A stretch of DNA of 64,000 bases from Kiritimatiellia bacterium (GTDB taxonomy: Bacteria; Verrucomicrobiota; Kiritimatiellia; UBA8416; JABMPJ01): the NCBI GenBank assembly GCA_030745755.1, contig JASLOA010000013.1, forward strand, positions 16,688-80,687, given 5' to 3'. Position numbers and translations under genes: made by a program. Shown piece by piece: positions 1-8,703 of this stretch. The notes beneath the pieces were generated by a model, which was not told where the DNA came from, did no database searches, and saw only the letters and a program-made list of their open reading frames with translations. Within the stretch, counting starts at the first letter, position 1; each line of letters begins with the position of its first letter.

Positions 1-175
1 ATACGCCAAGGCGACGAGAAGAGACATCCTCAGGCTAGTGAAGCTGAAACTTGAAAGGTGAGAGCAGTGGATGGCATTTGCTCTGGATGGCATTTTCTCT
101 TGCATGCGCTTTTGGTGATGGTAGTATGACGTCAGTATTTGGGTGACATAATGCAACCACATGGGGTTTTTTGGG

Positions 176-406
176 ATGAAGACGCTAACAATTCGAAAAG
201 TGCCGGATGATGTATATTTGGATCTCACCGAATGGGCTGCGGAGAACCGACGCAGCCTCCAGGAACAGGTCTTGTACATCATCGAAGAGGACGTGAAGCT
301 GCGTCACATCTCGGTCATGGAGTCGGCAGCAGAATATCGGACGCGGTTGGCGACGCGGCAGACTGGAGATGTCGTCCAGGATGTTCGGGAGGATCGAGAG
401 CGATGA
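176..406 (+). CDS. FitA/VapB-like ribbon-helix-helix antitoxin
   Basis: MKTLTIRKVPDDVYLDLTEWAAENRRSLQEQ is RHH-like; overlaps the downstream PIN gene by 4 nt (ATGA). Confidence 0.75.
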   Translation: MKTLTIRKVPDDVYLDLTEWAAENRRSLQEQVLYIIEEDVKLRHISVMESAAEYRTRLATRQTGDVVQDVREDRER

Positions 407-810
407 TTGGCGTGATCGACACATCGGCCCTACTACGACTCTACATTCCTGATGGGCCTATACCGGACGGCCTCGAAGCGTTCATGCGGGCGGTCGAGTA
501 CGGTGAGAATGTCGCCATTGCTCCCGAGTTGATGCTTGCAGAAGCCGGCAACGTAGTCAGCAAGAAGCATCGGCAGGGGGTGTTGTCCGCCGAGGAGATG
601 AATGAGCTTGTTGGCCTGATAAGCCGCATGCCGGTTCGCTACATCTCGCACCGGAAGTTAATTGTTCCTGCAGTGGACTTGGCCGTAGATTCCGGGCTGA
701 CGGTTTATGATGCCCTTTTTCTGGTTCTTGCCCGCCAGAAGTCGGCGCGACTGTTTACAGCAGATATGCGCCTTCAAAAGGCTGCGAAGAAGTATGGGGC
801 GCGTATTTGA
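403..810 (+). CDS. PIN-domain toxin (VapC-like)
   Basis: MIGVIDTSALLRLY N-terminus, conserved acidic residues, TVYDALFLVLARQ; ATG at 403 inside the longer ORF. Confidence 0.8.
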   Translation: MIGVIDTSALLRLYIPDGPIPDGLEAFMRAVEYGENVAIAPELMLAEAGNVVSKKHRQGVLSAEEMNELVGLISRMPVRYISHRKLIVPAVDLAVDSGLTVYDALFLVLARQKSARLFTADMRLQKAAKKYGARI

Positions 811-855
811 AAGCTGAAACTTTGATCGGCAGGCGGTCTTTCTTGTCTGGTAATC

Positions 856-1626
856 ATGAAACTCTACACTGAACTCGCGCCGTGGTGGCCGCTGCTTTCG
901 CCTGTTGAGGAGTATGAGGAGGAGGCGGGGATCTATGTGCGGACGCTGCGGGAGGCGGCGGAGGGTGGGGTCGCTACGGTGCTTGAACTGGGGTGTGGGG
1001 GCGGCAACAACGCCGCGTTCATGGCGTCCGAGTTTGAGATGACGTTGGTGGATCTGTCGTCCGGTATGCTCGCCGTGAGCCGTGCGCTGAATCCCGAGTG
1101 CGCGCATGTCGAGGCCGATATGCGGTCGGTCCGCCTGGACCGCCAATTCGATGCCGTGTTCATCCATGATGCCATTGTCTACATGACCACCGAGGAGGAT
1201 GTCCGGGCCGTGCTGGATACGGCGGCGGCCCACTGCCGCGAGGGTGGGGCGCTGCTGGTGATGCCGGATCATACAGCGGAGACGTTTGTATCGACGACGG
1301 GACATGGCGGCATCGATGCTGAGGATGGACGCGGCGCGCGCTATCTGCAGTGGTCGTATGATCCCGATCCGGAAGACGTCACATACCTGACCTTGTTCGA
1401 TGTCATGCTGCGGCACGCGGATGGACGCATCGAGAACCACTCCGAGCAGCATACCTGTGGTCTGTTTGACCGTGCGACCTGGCTGCGGTTGATGAAGGAG
1501 GCCGGGTTCGACGGCAGGATTGTGCCGTTCGAGCATAGTGAGCTGGAGGAGGGGGCGTGTGAGATGATTGCGGGGAGGAGAGAAGATGAGAGATTGAAGC
1601 GCCGAGACAAAGCGCCGAGATACTAG
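856..1626 (+). CDS. class I SAM-dependent methyltransferase
   Basis: VLELGCGGGNNAAFMA motif I; C-terminus lies in a repeat hairpin. Confidence 0.8.
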   Translation: MKLYTELAPWWPLLSPVEEYEEEAGIYVRTLREAAEGGVATVLELGCGGGNNAAFMASEFEMTLVDLSSGMLAVSRALNPECAHVEADMRSVRLDRQFDAVFIHDAIVYMTTEEDVRAVLDTAAAHCREGGALLVMPDHTAETFVSTTGHGGIDAEDGRGARYLQWSYDPDPEDVTYLTLFDVMLRHADGRIENHSEQHTCGLFDRATWLRLMKEAGFDGRIVPFEHSELEEGACEMIAGRREDERLKRRDKAPRY

Positions 1627-1721
1627 TTTACCTACGGCTTCACCAGTCGCAGTCCAGTAACCGGCATTCGCAGAAGGTGCGCGCGAAGCGAACTAAGTTC
1701 TCGGCGCTTTGTCTCGGCGCT
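1598..1721. repeat. 23-bp perfect inverted repeat (AGCGCCGAGACAAAGCGCCGAGA)
   Basis: arms 1598-1620 and 1699-1721; overlaps the 3' end of the methyltransferase CDS. Confidence 0.85.
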
Positions 1722-1738
1722 ACAGTCTCTTCCACTCC

Positions 1739-3790
1739 CTACTTCTCCGTCATCTCCCAGACCCCATTCCAGTCCTCTGGTGGGTTTTGGGCGATGGCCT
1801 GGCAGCGGGCTGCGTAGATGGCGGCGGTGGGGTCGGCGGGGGCCAGGGAGGTGAACTGGGTGGCGGCTTCTTCGAAGTTGCCTTCGTAGTAGGCGTTGAG
1901 AGCGGCGGCGAAGGGGGCGGGATCGGTGGATTCCGGCAGGGGTCTGAAGACGCGGACGGGTTCTTTGCGGCCTACGACGCGGACGCGCGAGATTTCTTGC
2001 AGTGAGATGGAGTCATCGAGCTTGGCTGCCGTATATTCGGAGATGAGGATGGCGGTATCGAACTGCTTGTTGATGCCTTCGAGGCGGGAGGCGAGGTTGC
2101 CGGCGTCGCCGAGGAAGGTGTAGTCGAAACGCTGGTCGGAGCCCATGTTGCCGACCACGACGGGACCGGTGTTGACGCCGATACGGGCGTGGATCTCTTT
2201 GCCGTACTCCTCTTTGAGTACGGGGCGCATCTCGTCCAGTTTGGCCTGACAGCGGATGGCGGCGCGTACCGCCCGCACTGGATGATCCGGCAGATCGAGC
2301 GGGGCGTTCCAGAATGCGATGATGGCATCGCCCTCGTACTTGTCGATCGTACCGCCCTCCTCGAGGATGATGTTGGTCATAGCGGTCAGGTAGGTGTTGA
2401 GCAGCGAGGTGAGCGCCTCGGGGCCCAGGTGCTCGGAGATGCCGGTGAAGCCCGCGACATCCGAGAAGAAGATCGATAGCTCGCGCAGCTCCCCTCCCAG
2501 TTTCAAGCTCTCGGGTGTGGCAGTCAGTCGATCGACGAGCGCCGGATTGAGGTATTGCTTGAAAGCCCCCTTGATGAAGCGCTTCTGGCGGCCTTCCATG
2601 GCGTAGTTGACGATGATGCTGGCGCTGAGTCCCAGTGCGACCGCGAGCGTAGGTGCGGCGACAGGCAGCCACCAGCCCCCGGCATAGGTGCCGAATGCGA
2701 GGACGAGAGGAAGGGGGAGCAGGGCTGCACACGCCAAGATAACCTGCCATGTTGTGGTGCTTCGTCGACCGGTAATGCCCGCCACCATCGCCACCAGCAG
2801 GATGCAAAGCACGGACCATGCCGCCGGCAACTCACGCATCAGATCACCCGACAGGGCGTTGTCGAGCAGTGTGGCGTGAACGCCCACGCCGGGATAGACC
2901 GGACTGATAGGCGTCGAGCGCAAATCCATGAGTCCGGGCGCGGTGAAGCCGAAGAAGACATACTTATCCTTCAACGTCTCCGGTTCGACCACCGGCTTCT
3001 CTCCCGACTGGATACGCAAGTAGGACTGGATAACCGATTGTGCACTGTAGATCCGGTAGGCTGAAGTGTCGCCGCGCCACCGCAGAATGGCGCGGCCGGA
3101 GCGGTCGAGGGGGAGGGGGAGGTCCGTCTTCGCTTCGCTTCGCCGCGACAAGTCGGAGATCAGAGGTCGGAGATCGGAGGTCCCGCCGTCGCCCTGCGGG
3201 CTATGGCGGGCAAGTGGATGTGTGTCGGCGGCCAGCAAAGCGGCCAGTCCCAGCGTAGGGTAGGTTATGCCCTCATGCGTAACAGAGGGGCGGATGCGGC
3301 GGATGATGCCATCGGGATCCGCATCGCCCAGCACACTGCCCAGAACGGTGGCGTTGGTGGCTACCTCCGGAATGGGGAAGGTTGCTTTGCCGTGCTCAAA
3401 GAATACGGCGCCGGCAAAAGGCGGTCCGGCGGCAATCGCCGCGCCAAGCGCCTGGTCCTGGTCGGCGTATTCGGAGGCCTCAGTGAAGAGTACATCGAAC
3501 GTGAGAGACCGTGCCTGGGCGGATTGGCAGAAACCGATGATGGCGGCATAGATCTCGCGGGGCCAGGGCCAGCCGAGTCCCATGGTTTCCTCGACCCATG
3601 TGAGACTGGCCTGGTCGAGAAAGATGAATGCAATGTCGTCGCTGGCCTCACCCGGCGCGGCCATGGCCCTGGCGCGCCAGTCCCACGTAACCGCTTCAAG
3701 GCGGCTGAGTGCGCCGGATAGATGCAGCAGCGTGGCCAGCAGGGCGGCGGCGAGGCCGATGGCGGTGCCTTGGGTTAGTTTGCGGTGCAT
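1739..3790 (-). CDS. CHASE2-domain adenylate/guanylate cyclase
   Basis: N-terminal TM plus CHASE2-like FIFLDQASL region, three TM segments, class III cyclase catalytic domain (SIFFSDVAGFTGISE, DKYEGDAIIAFWNAP). Confidence 0.9.
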   Translation of the reverse strand: MHRKLTQGTAIGLAAALLATLLHLSGALSRLEAVTWDWRARAMAAPGEASDDIAFIFLDQASLTWVEETMGLGWPWPREIYAAIIGFCQSAQARSLTFDVLFTEASEYADQDQALGAAIAAGPPFAGAVFFEHGKATFPIPEVATNATVLGSVLGDADPDGIIRRIRPSVTHEGITYPTLGLAALLAADTHPLARHSPQGDGGTSDLRPLISDLSRRSEAKTDLPLPLDRSGRAILRWRGDTSAYRIYSAQSVIQSYLRIQSGEKPVVEPETLKDKYVFFGFTAPGLMDLRSTPISPVYPGVGVHATLLDNALSGDLMRELPAAWSVLCILLVAMVAGITGRRSTTTWQVILACAALLPLPLVLAFGTYAGGWWLPVAAPTLAVALGLSASIIVNYAMEGRQKRFIKGAFKQYLNPALVDRLTATPESLKLGGELRELSIFFSDVAGFTGISEHLGPEALTSLLNTYLTAMTNIILEEGGTIDKYEGDAIIAFWNAPLDLPDHPVRAVRAAIRCQAKLDEMRPVLKEEYGKEIHARIGVNTGPVVVGNMGSDQRFDYTFLGDAGNLASRLEGINKQFDTAILISEYTAAKLDDSISLQEISRVRVVGRKEPVRVFRPLPESTDPAPFAAALNAYYEGNFEEAATQFTSLAPADPTAAIYAARCQAIAQNPPEDWNGVWEMTEK

Positions 3791-3821
3791 GCTTCATCTC
3801 CAATGGTGGAGGGGGAAGGAT

Positions 3822-4095
3822 TGAACCACGGAGGCACGGAGACACAGAGAAGACAGGGAAGAGGGGGAGAAGGGAATGTCCCGAGAATCGGGCACGGGTG
3901 AATACACCCGCACTCCGATTCTCGGGACGTTGTCTTTGGGGAGGGAGAGGAGATCACCGAGTGCTCAGTGCACTCCTCCCTCTCCCTTGGAGCAACGTTG
4001 CGGGAACCGTTCAGGTCGGTATTCCGACCTGGGCGATTCCCGCAACATCCCCTCGTGTCCCTCTCTCCTCCGTGTCTCCGTGCCTCCGTGGTTCA
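3822..4095. repeat. composite nested palindrome, copy 1
   Basis: outer arms TGAACCACGGAGGCACGGAGACAC... / ...GTGTCTCCGTGCCTCCGTGGTTCA with three inner hairpins. Confidence 0.85.
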
Positions 4096-4114
4096 TCCCC
4101 TCTTGTTCTCTCTC

Positions 4115-5029
4115 TTACACGCCTTTCATCGCCTTCTCGAAGCGCTTCTGTCTCGCCTTCACTACTGCTCCTGTTTCTGCCTGCGGCAGAAGGGGGGTGA
4201 TGTCGGCGATTCGGTCGGTGGGACTGGGATGGGTTTTTCCGAATCCTTTGTCGTCGGCCGGCATGCGGGCTTGCATCTGTTTGAGCATGTCCTTGAGCGC
4301 TGAGGGATTGTAGCCGGTGCGTTGCATGATGGTGATCGCGGCGGCATCAGCTTCGCTCTCGAGTGTGCGTGAGTAGCCGCTGTTGACGAGCGTGCCGGTG
4401 ATGTCGGAGATGCTGCCTTCGAAGGCTGTGGTTAGCTCGGTAAGCTGCTCGCCGCCCAGGTTCTTGGCGCTCTCGGCGGCGAGGATGGTCAGGGCCGAGG
4501 TGAGTCGGCTCTTCCTGATGGCGCGCAGACCGTGCAGGAGCTGAACGTGGCCGATCTCGTGCGCGAGGACAGCGGCGACAGCGTCTTCGGTCCGGCAGCA
4601 GCGCAGCAGGCCGCGTGAGACGAGGATCAGTCCGCCGGGGGCGGCGAAAGCGTTGATCTCGTCGGTGTCCATGATGGCGAAGTGATAGCCGCCGAATGTC
4701 TCGGGCTTATCCGAATGCATGGCCAGGGCCTGACCGAGCACATTCAGGTAGTGTGTGGCGTTCTTCAGATTCGCTGTCTTGTTGTCCGTCAGAATCGTGG
4801 CCGTCACGGCACGTCCGATGTAGTACTCCTGTTCCGGAGTGATCTGCTCAAACGCCTTGCCGGCGGCCGAGGCAGTGCGGTTGATGGCGTCGGCTTCCTG
4901 CGTCGAAATCTTCCCGGTTGCGACGCCTACGGATGTTGATACCTGCGTGATGACATCCAGGGTCTCGCAACCCGCGAGAAGCGCCGCGAGTGCTGTCGTG
5001 ATGGTTAGGGAAAGGATGGCGCGCTTCAT
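4115..5029 (-). CDS. M48 family metalloprotease lipoprotein
   Basis: HEIGH zinc motif, lipobox-like LLAGCE signal peptide. Confidence 0.9.
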   Translation of the reverse strand: MKRAILSLTITTALAALLAGCETLDVITQVSTSVGVATGKISTQEADAINRTASAAGKAFEQITPEQEYYIGRAVTATILTDNKTANLKNATHYLNVLGQALAMHSDKPETFGGYHFAIMDTDEINAFAAPGGLILVSRGLLRCCRTEDAVAAVLAHEIGHVQLLHGLRAIRKSRLTSALTILAAESAKNLGGEQLTELTTAFEGSISDITGTLVNSGYSRTLESEADAAAITIMQRTGYNPSALKDMLKQMQARMPADDKGFGKTHPSPTDRIADITPLLPQAETGAVVKARQKRFEKAMKGV

Positions 5030-5511
5030 TCTGCACCTCCCTTCGGAACGACGCTGCCGGCCTTAAGGAACTTCTCTATCTCGCGCGTGGTGACGCGGAT
5101 GGCCTCGATGATGTCGACGGCCGCGAAGTCTGCGGCGGCATTCTGTTCCTTGAACTGTGCTTCGACCTCCGAGTTGAATCCCTTACCGGCCAGTGCCAGC
5201 TCGCCGCTTGAGGCGGCCACATCGGCATCCTGCTCGCCCGCCTTGAGCTTTACCTTCTTCTTGGTGAGCGCTGAACTGTGAAGCCAGCCGGTGAGGGCAC
5301 CTTCCTTGGCCGTGACGCGGCTCCAGGCGCCCCTGGTCTCCTCGACAGTGAATCGATCGCCGTAAGCGGTCGACCCCACGATCTTTCCGAGAAATGAGGG
5401 CGAGCTGCGCAGATCCCCCTTGCGGACCTGCAGGCTCATGGTGATGGGTTTCGCGATTGCGGTGCCAGCCAAGAGCGCCAGCGCCAGGGCAGTCAATGTG
5501 ATCCGTTTCAT
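5026..5511 (-). CDS. SH3-domain (SH3b) secreted protein
   Basis: signal peptide MKRITLTALALALLAGTAIA; LRSSPSFLGKIVGSTAYGDRFTVEETRGAWSRVTA. Confidence 0.75.
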   Translation of the reverse strand: MKRITLTALALALLAGTAIAKPITMSLQVRKGDLRSSPSFLGKIVGSTAYGDRFTVEETRGAWSRVTAKEGALTGWLHSSALTKKKVKLKAGEQDADVAASSGELALAGKGFNSEVEAQFKEQNAAADFAAVDIIEAIRVTTREIEKFLKAGSVVPKGGAE

Positions 5512-5660
5512 ATGCACGTGCCTCCGTTGTTGTGGGGGGTAGTTTGGCATATTGGGGAGGAGGCCGGAAGTCGGAAGTCGGAATGCGGGAGAGGGAAGGG
5601 AGATGGGAGGGGAGCTGAATCACACCGTGAGTTTTGCCGTTAACCATTTCGATGCGGCGT

Positions 5661-5789
5661 GTTGCCCAGATCATCACAGTTGCTCAAAGGAGATGCTTCG
5701 ACAAGCTCAGCATGACAACGTCTTAGAAAACTCGGTGATTCCGGAGCTGTCATCCCGAGCGAAGTCGAGGGATCTCCTTGTTGGGCAAC
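5661..5789. repeat. two-hairpin dispersed repeat (GTTGCCC...GGGCAAC), copy E1
   Basis: contains GGAGATGCTTCGACAAGCTCAGCATGACA and TGTCATCCCGAGCGAAGTCGAGGGATCTCC arms. Confidence 0.85.
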
Positions 5790-6124
5790 ATACCGGATGT
5801 AGTTTACGGCAAAGTTTACGGAGTAGTTTTGGGCCCCATGTAGTTCACGGCAAAGTTTACGGTGTAGACACATAGAGTCATAGTCCCAAAGCCCTACATC
5901 TTCACCTCTCAGAAGTGATACACAACGTGACACATGTGAGAATCCGGACAGTTGGGAAGGGGTCGGTTTTTGGGGCAAAATAGTTCCTTAGTCGTACGGA
6001 TTTGCAGCAAAAATGGGGTTGTTGTGAAGAGAGTGTGATCAGATTACATGCGGCTGCGGTTGGCATGGGCTCTGCTCCATAGGAGGGTGAGAGACACAGA
6101 GACAGACAAGCGATGGGAGGCGTC

Positions 6125-6613
6125 ATGAGAATCCTGGTGATAGACGATGATGTGACGATGCTCTGGAGCTTGTGCAGTGCGCTGCGCCGGTGGGGAAGTG
6201 AAGTGGATGCCGCTACGGGTGCCTGTGCCGGGGTGCGGATGGTTGCGAGCAAGCCTTTCGACGCAGTGCTATTGGACTACAGAATGCCTGATCATGACGG
6301 GGTATGGTTTCTGCGCAACGCGATCATTCCGCCGGAGACGAAAGTGATCGTGATGTCGGGTTACGTGGACCCCAAGGCGCTATCCGAGTTGAAGCGCCTG
6401 GGAGTGGGCGACGTCCTCGAGAAGCCGTTCTCGGAGGACGAGCTGCACGACAGACTTCAGAAAGTTTCGGTCGAATCGACGTGGCAGCGGCAAGCTGATT
6501 ATAAACAGACCGGAAAGGAAACAAAGATACGAGAAGACGTGCACGTTGCCCACGCCGACGACAGGAACGGGCGGTCGCACCCCTATGGTGCGGCCGCTCC
6601 GCACGCCGCTTAA
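6125..6613 (+). CDS. receiver-domain response regulator
   Basis: MRILVIDDD, AVLLDYRMPDHDG, VIVMSG, KPF motifs. Confidence 0.85.
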   Translation: MRILVIDDDVTMLWSLCSALRRWGSEVDAATGACAGVRMVASKPFDAVLLDYRMPDHDGVWFLRNAIIPPETKVIVMSGYVDPKALSELKRLGVGDVLEKPFSEDELHDRLQKVSVESTWQRQADYKQTGKETKIREDVHVAHADDRNGRSHPYGAAAPHAA

Positions 6614-6662
6614 CCCCGTGACTCCCGCATGGGCGGGGCCGGACGAGGCGAAGGAGTGAGCT

Positions 6663-6887
6663 ATGCTGAAAATGCCAGGTTTCTACAACTTCCGAACAGG
6701 TGGCCGGGGCGATCCGATGGTATCGATGCTGATGGCTGCGATACCCGTGTTGCCGGCTGACGTTGGTGGAGGAACGGCCGAGTCGCTGCCCAACTCCAAA
6801 GAGGAACTGGAGAACCTGGTACTGGTTTATCACCTCTTCCTGAGAGAGCGTGATCCCTTCTGCGTGATTGTGCCGTCGCGGAAGTGA
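6663..6887 (+). CDS. hypothetical small protein
   Basis: 74-aa ORF in an otherwise empty interval; no recognisable motif. Confidence 0.3.
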   Translation: MLKMPGFYNFRTGGRGDPMVSMLMAAIPVLPADVGGGTAESLPNSKEELENLVLVYHLFLRERDPFCVIVPSRK

Positions 6888-6928
6888 GGGCCGTAGGTCG
6901 AAAGTGTCTGTTCCACTTGAGGCATTCC

Positions 6929-7040
6929 GATCAAATCCGGCGCGGCGGGGACGCCGCGCCCTACCTGACACGGTCAATTCGGGGGTCCAGATACGCCTTG
7001 TCCGGTAGGGCGGACCGTCCTCGGTCCGCCGGACTTGATC
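6929..7040. repeat. composite nested inverted repeat with GGTAGGGCGGACCG element
   Basis: outer arms GATCAAATCCGG / CCGGACTTGATC; inner GGCGCGGC...GCCGCGCC and GGCGGACCGTCCTCGGTCCGCC hairpins. Confidence 0.75.
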
Positions 7041-7075
7041 TGAACGCGTCTCTCCCCTTATGATCGGTCACTGTT

Positions 7076-8422
7076 ATGTCATCAAAAGCCCCGATCAAGA
7101 GTATTGTCAAACGTGACGGTACGGTTGTGCGTTATCGGCGTGACCGTATTGAGACGGCGATCTTCAAGGCGACCAACGCCATCGGCCAGCCCAGTCGCAA
7201 GCTTGCCAAGGCGATGGCGTTGAAGGTTGAGGAGGCGCTGGCATCCACCTATGAGGGAGATGCTATACCGTCGGTGGAGGATATTCAGGACGTCGTCGAG
7301 AATGTCCTGATGGTGAATCACCACACCGAGGTGGCGCGCGACTACATCATCTATCGCCATCAGCGTGCCATGACGCGTGCGGCCCGCGCCTACGCTTTCG
7401 AGGTGACCGACAATGTGCCCTACAAGAAAATCTACGAGGTGCTGCGTTGGAACATGGATCATGAGTGCGACTCGGTCGCCTCGCTCAATCGCATCATTGC
7501 CCGCAAGCAGATGCCCGACCTGATTGCGGCGACCGATCGGCGCTACACCGAAGAAGCCCAGGCGGCCGCGGTGCGTATTCTCGAGGACCTGTCCGATATC
7601 CGCATTGTCATCATTGCCGGTCCGTCATCCTCCGGCAAGACCACCACCATGATGAAGATTGGCGAGAAGTTGAAGACGGCGGGTGTGCGCTTCAAGGCCA
7701 TCAATATCGATCACTACTTCTTCGATCTCGAGAAACATCCGCGCGATGAGTTCGGCGACTACGACTACGAGACCCCGCAAGCCCTCGACCTGGAGCTGAT
7801 CAACCGGCACTTGTGTCAACTCCTTGACGGCAAGACCATCGAGACACCCGACTACAGCTTCAAGACAGGGCAACGCACGCTGGACGTGCACCCGTTCAAG
7901 CTGGAGAAGAACGAGCTGCTCCTGATCGACTCGCTGCATGGACTCTACGACCGGATGTCGAGCAGTGTCCCTGATGAGCACAAGTTCAAGGTCTACATCG
8001 AAACGCTCGGACAGTTCAGGGGGGACGATGGAACGTTTATGCGCTGGGCGGATAACCGGATGCTGCGACGCATGATTCGTGACAAGCAGTTCCGGCACCT
8101 GCAGCCGATGGATACGCTGACGCACTGGCATTATGTGCGACGCAGCGAGTTGCGGCACATCATCCCGTTCATTAAGAATGCCGATTGCATCATCAACAGC
8201 GCTCTGCCGTACGAGTTGCCGTTTCTGAAGAATCGCCTGTTCCGCTATATCTCGGCCTCAACCACACGTTTTGCGGACGATCCACGTCGTCTCGATGCCC
8301 ATATCCGGGCCAACCGGATTCACGATGTACTGAAACCCCTGCGCGGCCTGCGCGATGCCGCCGCCATCCCGGGTGATTCGCTGATCCGCGAATTCATCGG
8401 TGGGAGTAGCTATGGGTACTGA
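7076..8422 (+). CDS. ATP-cone domain fused to uridine-kinase-like nucleoside kinase
   Basis: N-term IKSIVKRDGTVVRYRRDRIETAIFKATNA (ATP-cone); C-term GPSSSGKTTTMMKIGEKL, ETPDYSFKTGQR (PRK/uridine kinase). Confidence 0.85.
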   Translation: MSSKAPIKSIVKRDGTVVRYRRDRIETAIFKATNAIGQPSRKLAKAMALKVEEALASTYEGDAIPSVEDIQDVVENVLMVNHHTEVARDYIIYRHQRAMTRAARAYAFEVTDNVPYKKIYEVLRWNMDHECDSVASLNRIIARKQMPDLIAATDRRYTEEAQAAAVRILEDLSDIRIVIIAGPSSSGKTTTMMKIGEKLKTAGVRFKAINIDHYFFDLEKHPRDEFGDYDYETPQALDLELINRHLCQLLDGKTIETPDYSFKTGQRTLDVHPFKLEKNELLLIDSLHGLYDRMSSSVPDEHKFKVYIETLGQFRGDDGTFMRWADNRMLRRMIRDKQFRHLQPMDTLTHWHYVRRSELRHIIPFIKNADCIINSALPYELPFLKNRLFRYISASTTRFADDPRRLDAHIRANRIHDVLKPLRGLRDAAAIPGDSLIREFIGGSSYGY

Positions 8423-8442
8423 GGGAGGACCAGGGAAAGGGA

Positions 8443-8690
8443 AAACCACGGAGACACAGAGACACGGAGGAGAGGGGAAAAGAGAATGTCCCGAGAATCG
8501 GGCGCGGGTGAATACACCCACACTCCGATTCTCGGGACGTTGTCATCAGGGAGGGAGAGGAGATCACCGAGTGCTCAGTGCACTCTTCCCTCTCCCTTCA
8601 CAACGTCTTGCGAATCCTAGTCGGGCGGTATTCCGCCCAGCGACGGATTCGTGAGACCTCTCCTCCGTGTCTCTGTGCCTCCGTGGTTCA
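8443..8690. repeat. composite nested palindrome, copy 2
   Basis: AACCACGGAGACACAGAGACACGGAGGA ... TCCTCCGTGTCTCTGTGCCTCCGTGGTT arms with three inner hairpins. Confidence 0.85.
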
Positions 8691-8703
8691 ATCCCTCTTT
8701 TCT

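Noticed and set aside
658-1536. 292-aa minus-strand ORF
   Set aside because: Antisense to the PIN toxin 3' end and methyltransferase; spurious.
5552-5978. Small ORFs 5552..5875 (+) and 5640..5978 (-)
   Set aside because: Composed almost entirely of dispersed repeat sequence.
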